This document shows, in pieces, positions 17,533 to 25,005 of a DNA stretch of 64,000 nucleotides. The stretch comes from JBCBWG01 sp038523925 (GTDB lineage Bacteria > Pseudomonadota > Alphaproteobacteria > Rhizobiales > Hyphomicrobiaceae), in contig JBCBIY010000011.1 of the NCBI GenBank assembly GCA_038523925.1, positions 1-64,000 on the forward strand. The letters run 5' to 3'. The translations under genes and the position numbers were made by a program. Each line of letters begins with the position of its first letter. Position 1 is the stretch's first letter. Below the pieces are notes generated by a model. That model saw nothing but the letters and a program-made list of their open reading frames with translations. It did not search any database and had not been told where the DNA came from.

Positions 17533-19767
17533 ATGCCGCCGCTTGCCGCCTACGCCGATCGTCTTTCTGCACGTCCTGGGGACGTCCTTCGCTTTCACGC
17601 ACGTGGGCCGCAGGATGCCGAGGTCTCCGCACGTATCGTGCGCGTCCGATGTGCAGATCCAAACCCGGACATTGGCGGCGTTCAGTGCGAGGAGGTAACC
17701 GGCGCGCAGGTCGAGATCACCGGCGCACTCGCACCGCACCAGGTGCCGCTTGGCTCATACGGGCTCGTGGCGAATTGCCGGCCGCTCGGCCGCGCGCGCA
17801 GCTTCACCGTCATCGTCACGCTGAACTGCACGAAGCGCCCGTCCGGTCGCAGCTCTCACGCGCCGGTTTTGTCTTGGCTTGATGCGGTGTCGGGCGCGGG
17901 CTTGGCGTTGCTCATCAACGCCGATGGTGCGGTCGGGTTTGCGACTGGCAATGGCGGCGGCTTCGGGCCAACGCTCGCCGAGCGCGCGTGGACACGGGTG
18001 GCCTTTGCGTTCGACGCTGAGCGGCAGCGGGCCGAGCTGATCGTCACTGACGTGCGCGATCAGAACGCGACTGCGCAGGCTTTCGAGGACGTGTCCTACA
18101 GCGCGCCGGCCGACCCTGACTTCCACATCGCAGCCATGGCCGACGGTCACGTCTTCGCAGGCTTCAACGGCGCGATCGAGCAGCCAATGATCTTCGACGG
18201 CGCGCTCGATGCAGACGACGTCGTACGGGCTGCCGCAGGAGAGATGCCGGAACGGCTCATCGCCGCCTGGGACTTCTCCCAGGAGATAGCGTCGTCGCGG
18301 ATCGTCGATGTCGGCCCGCACGCCCTGCACGGCCAACTCATCAACACGCCGACGCGTGCGGTGCGCGGCGCGCGCTGGACCGGCTGCGAGATGGCATGGC
18401 GGCATGCACCGGATGAGTACGCGGCCATTCATTTCCACGAAGATGACATCGACGATTGCCGCTGGCCGGTGGTTGCTGCATGGCGGATGCCGGCGGACCT
18501 TGCGTCTGGCCAATATGCCTTGATGCTTGAGGCCGGCGGCCATAGCGAGAACGTGCCGTTCTTTGTCGTGCCGCCCAAAGGCCGTGCGACCGCGAAGATC
18601 GCAGTGCTCGTCTCGACGTTCACGTACACAGTCTACGGCAATCACGCGCGGCCGGAGTGGGTGGCGGATGCGGCGTGGCAAGCGGCGTGGCGCGATCAGA
18701 CCGAGCGCTGGGGCGCCTACCCGCACAACCCTGGCGACCACGCAGATCTGGGCCTCTCCACCTACAACACCCACACGGACGGGTCGGGCATTTCGATCGC
18801 GTCGTGGCATCGGCCGATGCTCAATTTGCGGCTCGGCTACCTGACGTATCCCTATCCCGACATTCGCGCGTCGGGCCTGCGCCACTATCAGGCGGACACG
18901 CACCTGACCATGTGGCTCGAGGCGAAGGGGTTCGACTACGACATCATCACGGATGCGGAACTGCACGCCGAGGGCATCGCGCTTCTCGGCAGCTACGATG
19001 TTTTGATGACGGGCTCGCACCCGGAGTATCACACGCGCGAGATGCTCGACGCGCTCGTCGCGTACCGGGATGGCGGCGGGCGGTTCTGCTACCTCGGCGG
19101 CAACGGGTTTTATTGGAAGATCGCGCTGTCGCCTGAGCGTGACGGCGTCATCGAAATCCGCCGCGCCGAAGGCGGCATTCGCGCGTGGGCGTCAGAACCT
19201 GGCGAGTACTACAATCAGTTCGACGGCGCGTACGGCGGCCTCTGGCGGCGCAACGGCCGACCGCCGCAGCACCTGACCGGTGTTGGGTTTACAGGCCAGG
19301 GCAATTTCGTCGGTTCGCACTATCGCATCACGCGTGACGCGCGCGCGTCCCGCGGCGGCTGGATCCTCGATGGCATCGATGGCGATGTCTTTGGCGGGCA
19401 CGGCTTCTCAGGCCACGGCGCGGCCGGGTTCGAACTCGACCGCGCCGACAAGGCGCTGGGCACGCCGCATCACGCGGTCATCCTCGCGCAGTCGGAAGGC
19501 CATGAGCCGGACGCGCCGTGGGTGTTGGTGCCGGAGGAACGTCTGACGCATCTGACAACGCTGCCGGGCGACAGTGACGCCGACCTCATTCGCGCAGATA
19601 TGCTGTTCTTCGAGACAGCCGGTGGCGCCGGTGCGGTGTTCTCAACCGGCTCGATCACGTTCTGCGGGTCGCTGCCAACGAACGGGTTCGACAACGACGT
19701 CTCGCGTCTGCTCGCCAACGTAGTGACCCGGTTCTGCGATCCATCGCCCTTCGACGACGAAGGGTAG
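17533..19767 (+). CDS. N,N-dimethylformamidase large (beta) subunit-like protein
   Basis: 744 residues, matching the length and layout of the large subunit of N,N-dimethylformamidase: an N-terminal beta-sandwich, an inserted concanavalin/LamG-like domain (about 80-250, including AERAWTRVAFAFDAERQRAE and FNGAIEQPMIFDGALDADDV), and a C-terminal glutamine-amidotransferase-like domain with YDVLMTGSHPEYHTREMLD and GRFCYLGGNGFYW. The characterised enzyme uses mononuclear iron held by Tyr, Tyr and Glu to hydrolyse dimethylformamide, and needs a small alpha subunit. No alpha subunit gene is adjacent. GGAG precedes the ATG. The next gene is convergent, 5 bases away. An amidase acting on another amide is just as likely as a true DMFase. 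Confidence 0.85.
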   Translation: MPPLAAYADRLSARPGDVLRFHARGPQDAEVSARIVRVRCADPNPDIGGVQCEEVTGAQVEITGALAPHQVPLGSYGLVANCRPLGRARSFTVIVTLNCTKRPSGRSSHAPVLSWLDAVSGAGLALLINADGAVGFATGNGGGFGPTLAERAWTRVAFAFDAERQRAELIVTDVRDQNATAQAFEDVSYSAPADPDFHIAAMADGHVFAGFNGAIEQPMIFDGALDADDVVRAAAGEMPERLIAAWDFSQEIASSRIVDVGPHALHGQLINTPTRAVRGARWTGCEMAWRHAPDEYAAIHFHEDDIDDCRWPVVAAWRMPADLASGQYALMLEAGGHSENVPFFVVPPKGRATAKIAVLVSTFTYTVYGNHARPEWVADAAWQAAWRDQTERWGAYPHNPGDHADLGLSTYNTHTDGSGISIASWHRPMLNLRLGYLTYPYPDIRASGLRHYQADTHLTMWLEAKGFDYDIITDAELHAEGIALLGSYDVLMTGSHPEYHTREMLDALVAYRDGGGRFCYLGGNGFYWKIALSPERDGVIEIRRAEGGIRAWASEPGEYYNQFDGAYGGLWRRNGRPPQHLTGVGFTGQGNFVGSHYRITRDARASRGGWILDGIDGDVFGGHGFSGHGAAGFELDRADKALGTPHHAVILAQSEGHEPDAPWVLVPEERLTHLTTLPGDSDADLIRADMLFFETAGGAGAVFSTGSITFCGSLPTNGFDNDVSRLLANVVTRFCDPSPFDDEG

Positions 19768-19772
19768 TGCCG

Positions 19773-21179
19773 CTACTCAGCCGACGCGATGCGCTCAGGG
19801 CGCCGCGGCCGCCATTCGCGCGGGCGGCGGGGCTGCGGCGGAAGCTTGCGGATGCGCCGGCGTGCGGGCCCCAGAATCGTCTGGCGGCGGCGCGGGGCCT
19901 TTGCTTTGACGATCCGTCCGCGAATGCGGGGCTCGCGCGTTCGTGCCAGCACCTGCGCGGGTCGTTGACGGGCGGCCATCAATCCCCAAACCAGCGCCGC
20001 GACCATGAAGAAGTGACGCCAGTGGTCAGTGTCGACGAGCAGGCCGACGACCGCGAGGCCGACGAACAGCGCGTAGACGACAAGGAACAGCTCCTGGTGC
20101 GCGGTCCGCTTCAGGGCATGCCGGAAGCCCAGCACGAGCGTGCTGAGGATCACTGCGAGATAGACGAACCCGCCGAGCCAGCCCGCGTTAAGGAACATCG
20201 CCAGATAGACGTTGTGCGGGTCTTCGGGGTGAAAGCGGGGGGCAAACTCAAGCGCGCCGATGCCGAGTGGGTTTTCGAGCAGGAGCACGAAGGCCTTCAA
20301 CTGCCCGCCGAAGCGGCCTTCCGGGCCCACGTCATAGGACTGGGTCCATTGCACGCGCTCGGTGAAGAAGGCTGAGACTTCAGGGTTCTGCAATGCAACC
20401 GACGCGATGGCGAGTGCGCTGCTGACCGCGAGGCCGAACAGGATCGCAAACCCAAAGCGCCGGCGATGGGTCTTGGCCGTCACAAACGCGAGGTAGGCGT
20501 AGACCGTGCCGGCGACGGCGAGGTTGAGCAGCGCGCCGCGCGAGAAGCTGAGCAGCAGCGCGAGCAGCATGATTGCGGCTGCGAACAGCGCGAGGACGAC
20601 GGAGACACGCCGCCCCGCTAACACTGTATGAAGCGCTAGCATCAGAGGTACGACAAGGAACGCGCCGAACACGTTCGGGTCCTTGAATGTGCCGGATGCG
20701 CGATCAAAGCGCGTGAAGAGATCGCCGGCGCCCGGGAACACTTCAGCGTAGCCGATGAGGCCTGCGGCAGCGGAAACTGTGCCGGCGACCATCAGCGCGC
20801 CTGCGATGAGGCGCGCGTGGGCAAGCGGCTTGAAGGCGACGAAGGCTGCAAGCGCCAATGCGGCGGCGAACAGATAGAGCGAGACGCTGCTGTGCGTCAG
20901 GGCTTCAGCAAAGTCGCGCGCCTGCAGCGATCCGATGAGACCGGCAGCGCCGAGGATCGCAAGAGCGACGAAAATCGCGACCAGCCCTTGCCGAAACGCA
21001 ACGAGCCCCACGATCGGCAGCGCAATCACGAGGCCGATCGAAAGCACGTCAACCGGCGCGGGTTCGATCAAGACGAAGCCGCTCAAGGCGACCGTCACCC
21101 AGACGAGCAACCGGGCCAAAACGTGGATGCCATTCTGCTGCGAAACGGGCACGTTCGGCGCTGTGTCTGAAATGGCCAT
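19773..21179 (-). CDS. O-antigen ligase / Wzy-type polymerase family membrane protein
   Basis: 468 residues with about ten to twelve membrane segments and a large periplasmic loop. The family signature is present as FDRASGTFKDPNVFGAFLVV and the later loop segment RFHPEDPHNVYLAMFLNAGW, where His and Asn are typical of the Wzy/WaaL active loop. The C-terminal 60 residues are strongly basic and cytoplasmic. It would polymerise or ligate lipid-linked saccharide at the outer face of the inner membrane. It closes the exopolysaccharide block, 57 bases after the phosphoglycosyl transferase gene. A TTG 12 bases further upstream is an alternative start. Ligase and polymerase cannot be separated by sequence. 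Confidence 0.88.
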   Translation of the reverse strand: MAISDTAPNVPVSQQNGIHVLARLLVWVTVALSGFVLIEPAPVDVLSIGLVIALPIVGLVAFRQGLVAIFVALAILGAAGLIGSLQARDFAEALTHSSVSLYLFAAALALAAFVAFKPLAHARLIAGALMVAGTVSAAAGLIGYAEVFPGAGDLFTRFDRASGTFKDPNVFGAFLVVPLMLALHTVLAGRRVSVVLALFAAAIMLLALLLSFSRGALLNLAVAGTVYAYLAFVTAKTHRRRFGFAILFGLAVSSALAIASVALQNPEVSAFFTERVQWTQSYDVGPEGRFGGQLKAFVLLLENPLGIGALEFAPRFHPEDPHNVYLAMFLNAGWLGGFVYLAVILSTLVLGFRHALKRTAHQELFLVVYALFVGLAVVGLLVDTDHWRHFFMVAALVWGLMAARQRPAQVLARTREPRIRGRIVKAKAPRRRQTILGPARRRIRKLPPQPRRPREWRPRRPERIASAE

Positions 21180-21236
21180 ACGCGGGCGCAAACTTTCAAG
21201 TCTGGCAGCCCGGCCGGGACCGGGCTGCGCTGATGC

Positions 21237-22793
21237 CTAGTACGCGTTCTTCGAAGAGATCAGCGCGAACGGTGTGCGGAGCAGAATGTAGAGGTCGAGG
21301 AACAGCGACCAATTCTCGATGTAGTAGATGTCGTGCTCGACGCGCTTCTGGATCTTCTCGCGCGTGTCGGTCTCGCCGCGCCAACCGTTGATCTGCGCCC
21401 AGCCGGTAATGCCGGGTTTGACCTTGTGGCGCGCGAAGTAGCCGTCGACGACTTCGTTGTAGAGCTTGTCCGCAGCCTTCGCTTCGAGCGCATGGGGGCG
21501 CGGGCCGACCAGCGAGAGTTCGCCGCGCAGCACATTGAAAAGCTGCGGCAGTTCATCGAGGCTCGTGCGACGGATGAAGCGACCGATGCGGGTAACGCGC
21601 GGGTCGTCCCGGGTCACGAGCCGGCTTGCGGTTGCGTCGCAGCGGTCTGTGAACATCGAGCGGAATTTGAAGACCTCGATCAGTTCGTTGTTGAAGCCGT
21701 AGCGCTTCTGGCGGAACAGGACCGGGCCCTTGCTCTCAAGTTTGATCGCGACGGCCACGGCCGCCATGACGGGTGCGAGCAGCCCGATGGCGAGCGCTGC
21801 GATGATCTTGTCGAACGTCCACTTCGCGACGAGGCCCCAGTCGGCAATCGGCCGGTCGAACACGTCGATGAAGGGGACGTCGCCAATGTAGGAGTAGGTG
21901 CGCGGCTGGAAGCGCACGCGCGAGGCCATGGCGGGCAGGCGGATGTCGACCGGCAGCACAGAGAGCTTGCGCAGCGTCTCAAGCATCCGCGTCTCAGCCG
22001 TGACCGGCAGGTTCAGGATCACCACGTCGATGCGCGTGGCGCGGGCAAACGAGACCAGCTCATCCAGCGTGCCCATGCGCGGATAGCCGGTGACGGTATC
22101 CGTGTCCGCGGCGTCAGCATCAGCGTCGCGAAACGCCGCGCGATCATCGAACACGCCAAGAATGCTGACGTCGCTGCGTGGATCAGAGGCGAGGGCGTCA
22201 AGCAGCCCCTGCGTGCTCGCGCCGCTGCCATAGACCACCGCGCGGCGATTGAGCCGGCCGCTTTGGACCCAGTCGCGCACAGCAATCGAGAACAGGGCGC
22301 GGGTTGAGATCACGCCGAACGCGCCGATGCCAAACCAAAGCGCAAGCCAGACGCGGGAGAACTCAGCCCCGATTTTCAGGAAGAAGACGGCTGCAACCAG
22401 AAGCCCGGTCGCGATTGTCCATCCGAGCAGCAGGCGCGTCATCGGTTGGACAACGGTTGAAAGCGCGCTGACGGTGTAGGCGCCGAGCGCCTCGAAGATG
22501 GTGACGGTTATGAGCGCCGTTGCAATCAGCGCGATCAAGTATTGCGAACTCGCCCAGAGGTCGGGTGCGGGTACGTAGAGAAACGCAATCGCAAAGCCGA
22601 GGAGGCAGAGGCCGAGAAACTCAACGACACGGGCGGAGCCGCGCACAACGGTCGGTGAGATGAGGCCGCGGCGTGAAGATGCGTCAAGTGTCGCAGCCCG
22701 CGTGGCCGGGCGCAGCGCGCCGGCACTCGCCGTGTCGGCCGGTTGACGGAGTTCCGAGGACGTTTCGCGGCCTGCAAGAGAGAGCCAACGCAT
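21237..22793 (-). CDS. Undecaprenyl-phosphate sugar phosphotransferase (WcaJ type)
   Basis: 518 residues: an N-terminal region with four to five membrane segments, a CoA-binding-like Rossmann domain (VVYGSGASTQGLLDALASD...), a further membrane segment, then the bacterial sugar transferase domain with GPVLFRQKRYGFNNELIEVF, FKFRSMFTD, RRTSLDELPQLFNVLRGELS, LVGPRPHA and KPGITGWAQINGWRGETDT. It transfers glucose- or galactose-1-phosphate from UDP-sugar to undecaprenyl phosphate, starting exopolysaccharide assembly. I use the ATG at 22793; an in-frame TTG at 22808 is possible. It sits between the GT4 and O-antigen ligase genes on the same strand. Confidence 0.93.
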   Translation of the reverse strand: MRWLSLAGRETSSELRQPADTASAGALRPATRAATLDASSRRGLISPTVVRGSARVVEFLGLCLLGFAIAFLYVPAPDLWASSQYLIALIATALITVTIFEALGAYTVSALSTVVQPMTRLLLGWTIATGLLVAAVFFLKIGAEFSRVWLALWFGIGAFGVISTRALFSIAVRDWVQSGRLNRRAVVYGSGASTQGLLDALASDPRSDVSILGVFDDRAAFRDADADAADTDTVTGYPRMGTLDELVSFARATRIDVVILNLPVTAETRMLETLRKLSVLPVDIRLPAMASRVRFQPRTYSYIGDVPFIDVFDRPIADWGLVAKWTFDKIIAALAIGLLAPVMAAVAVAIKLESKGPVLFRQKRYGFNNELIEVFKFRSMFTDRCDATASRLVTRDDPRVTRIGRFIRRTSLDELPQLFNVLRGELSLVGPRPHALEAKAADKLYNEVVDGYFARHKVKPGITGWAQINGWRGETDTREKIQKRVEHDIYYIENWSLFLDLYILLRTPFALISSKNAY

Positions 22794-22888
22794 TGGTAGC
22801 AAATCCAACTGTAACCAAGGTGTTAATGCCCGTGGTCAAAGCAGTTTGCATGCCATCAAGAATATCGGCGGAGAACGCGTTGCCGGGG

Positions 22889-24022
22889 TTAAGAAGCGTC
22901 GTTAATGGCCTCAGAATAGAACGCGTCAATCGCGGTCCCCATCCGCTCGACGGTGAAGGCGCTGGCGACGTGGGCGCGCAGGCGATTGGCTTTTGCAGCC
23001 GCGGCCGTCGGGTCATGCGTCGCGGCAAGCAAGGCCGCGCTGAGCGCATCGACGTTGTCGGCGGCAATCAGGCTGGTGTCGGTGCCGGCGACGATCTCGG
23101 GAATGCCGCCAACGTTTGTTGCGACGATCGGTAAGCCGACCGCGGCCGCTTCGAGGATCACGTATGGGAAGCTCTCTGCCCGCGATGGCATTGCAAGGAC
23201 GCGTCCGCGCCGGAACGCGTCTGCGGTTGGCAAAGCGCCGGTAAAGACGACGCGCCCGCCCAGCCCGAGGTCGCCAGCGAGCGCCTCGAATGCCGCTCGG
23301 TCAGGTCCGTCGCCGACGATTGTCGCGGTCAGGTCCGAGGCGGCCCCAGGCTGGGCCAGCGCCTGCAAAAGCAGGTCGACACCTTTCAAGTGGCGCAGTT
23401 CGCCGACGAACACGATGTCGCGCGTATCATCCGCGTGCTGGAGTGCTGCGAAGTCTGCGGGCGCGAGGCCATTCGGGATGACCCTTGCGGGTGCGAGGTT
23501 CGCGCCGATCGCATCGTCGTAGCGGCGTTGCGAGTAGGTGCTCTCGAAGACAATCCCGTCCGTGACGGCTGCCAGTTTGCGCTCGACGGCGAGATAGAGC
23601 CGGCCCTGCACGGTCGACCGGTCGTAGTGCAGACTGCCGCCATGGGGTGTGTAGAACACGCGCGGCGCCGCGCCTGACGCACGTCCGCGAAGCCAATTGA
23701 CGTTTGCGAGCCGGGCATAGGTTCCGCCCTTCGCACCGTGACCGTGGATGATGTCGGCGGCTGTCTGGGCCGCAATCCGGGCTGTTTCCCGCGCGGCCGC
23801 AATATCTCCGACGCCCGGCAGCCGCGGCATCGCACACCGGTGCAGTCCGAGCGCCAGGTCCGGCTTGAGCTCAGATAGCCGCTGCTCTGTCAGCGCGTCG
23901 GCAACAGTGCTGTCGCAGAGAACGCCGACAGCATGACCGGCCGCGCTCTGATAGCGCGCGAGATCACCCACGTGACGAAAAAGGCCGCCGACGGGGGCTC
24001 GGAGAATATGGAGAATATGCAC
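22889..24022 (-). CDS. Glycosyltransferase family 4 protein
   Basis: 377 residues from a GTG start. It has the GT-B fold of family GT4: N-terminal MHILHILRAPVGGLFRHVGD, central VIPNGLAPADFAAL, IVFVGELRHLKGVDLLLQAL, and the donor-site block MPSRAESFPYVILEAAAVGL with the E-x7-E motif. It would add a sugar to the lipid-linked repeat unit on the cytoplasmic face of the membrane. It lies downstream of the Wza-like gene with an 83-base gap containing a hairpin at 24039-24068. This is the only GT4 enzyme in the block, so further transferases must be encoded elsewhere. Confidence 0.93.
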   Translation of the reverse strand: MHILHILRAPVGGLFRHVGDLARYQSAAGHAVGVLCDSTVADALTEQRLSELKPDLALGLHRCAMPRLPGVGDIAAARETARIAAQTAADIIHGHGAKGGTYARLANVNWLRGRASGAAPRVFYTPHGGSLHYDRSTVQGRLYLAVERKLAAVTDGIVFESTYSQRRYDDAIGANLAPARVIPNGLAPADFAALQHADDTRDIVFVGELRHLKGVDLLLQALAQPGAASDLTATIVGDGPDRAAFEALAGDLGLGGRVVFTGALPTADAFRRGRVLAMPSRAESFPYVILEAAAVGLPIVATNVGGIPEIVAGTDTSLIAADNVDALSAALLAATHDPTAAAAKANRLRAHVASAFTVERMGTAIDAFYSEAINDAS

Positions 24023-24038
24023 GGTAAATGTGAGTTTT

Positions 24039-24068
24039 GGGTCCGCGACAATCGCTGTCGCGGAACCC
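24039..24068. other. Stem-loop between the wza-like and GT4 genes
   Basis: GGGTCCGCGACA (24039-24050) pairs with TGTCGCGGAACCC (24056-24068) through a 9-bp perfect stem plus four more pairs around one bulged base, with a 5-base loop. In the direction of transcription (minus) it is followed by an A run rather than T, so it is not a classical terminator. It could lower expression of the downstream GT4 gene or protect the upstream message; both are guesses. Confidence 0.5.
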
Positions 24069-24105
24069 GCAGCAAGATCTACGCCGCCGCGATGGTGGCG
24101 ACGCT

Positions 24106-24843
24106 CTAGAAGAAGCGTTCTTTCACTTCGATGGTGTCACCCGGCTTAACCACGTAGTCCAGCGGCGCTTCGATGACTTCCATGACGCCGTTGATGCGAC
24201 GGCTCAGGATGACGTTGCGCTGGTTGGCGCGCTCTGAAAAGCCGCCTGCGATGGCAACGGCGGTCTTGACGATCATGCCGCTGACGTAGGGGAACTGCCC
24301 CGCGCTTGCGACTTCGCCGAGGATAAAGAACGGCCGGTTCTGGTTGATGTCGACTGTGACTTGCGGGTCGCGGACGAACTCGGCGGCCAGCTTGGCGCGG
24401 ATGGCGCCGGCCAGTCGGTAGACCGTGCGGCCGCGGGCTTTGACCCGGCCAATCAGCGGCACAACGATGTTGCCCGCGTGGTCAACGGTATAAAGCCGCG
24501 ACAGGTTTGGCTGGCCGTAGACGAACACGCGAAGGCGGTCGCCAGTGTCGAGCAGGTACGGCCCGTCGGTCTCCGCGACGGCGCGCGGGTGCTGATCAAG
24601 GCCAGCGGGCACGATGTTTGGCTCGCCCCATGCAACGGTCGTCCCAATGTGTTCGTCGCCCTTCGGGTATTCGGGGCTCGGGATGACGCCGGGTGCGGCT
24701 GTCGTCGTCGACCAGCTATCCTTCATTGACGGATCGCCGGCGATGGGTGCGCCGATGTCTGCTTCGGGAGCCGCCATCCGGTTTGCGCAACCAGCAACCG
24801 CGACTGACGAAACAATCAAAATAAGAAGCGAGCGCACAAACAT
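24106..24843 (-). CDS. Polysaccharide export protein, Wza/GumB type lipoprotein
   Basis: 245 residues from the ATG at 24843, preceded by AAGGCAAGG. A lipoprotein signal with lipobox VAGC sets the mature N-terminal Cys near residue 19. The poly_export (PES) domain has PYLLDTGDRLRVFVYGQPNL, VDHAGNIVVPLIGRVKARG and FVRDPQVTVDI; one SLBB domain follows (RPFFILGEVASAGQFPYVSG, then VKPGDTIEVKERFF). It is shorter than E. coli Wza and lacks the extended C-terminal helix, as in GumB. It forms the periplasmic or outer-membrane exit channel for exopolysaccharide and is divergent from the co-polymerase gene. Confidence 0.93.
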   Translation of the reverse strand: MFVRSLLILIVSSVAVAGCANRMAAPEADIGAPIAGDPSMKDSWSTTTAAPGVIPSPEYPKGDEHIGTTVAWGEPNIVPAGLDQHPRAVAETDGPYLLDTGDRLRVFVYGQPNLSRLYTVDHAGNIVVPLIGRVKARGRTVYRLAGAIRAKLAAEFVRDPQVTVDINQNRPFFILGEVASAGQFPYVSGMIVKTAVAIAGGFSERANQRNVILSRRINGVMEVIEAPLDYVVKPGDTIEVKERFF

Positions 24844-25005
24844 GGCCTTGCCTTTGAAACGCAGGTTTTCCCTCGGCCTCACGATGCCGGACGGAAGTTA
24901 AGAAAGGCTTGGCGCTCGTTTCGCGCTGAGACGATTAAGGGATTGGTTACGCGCCGGCGTCTAAGAATGAGACGTGCGCAAAACATGCCGAAAGAGATGA
25001 CAGCA

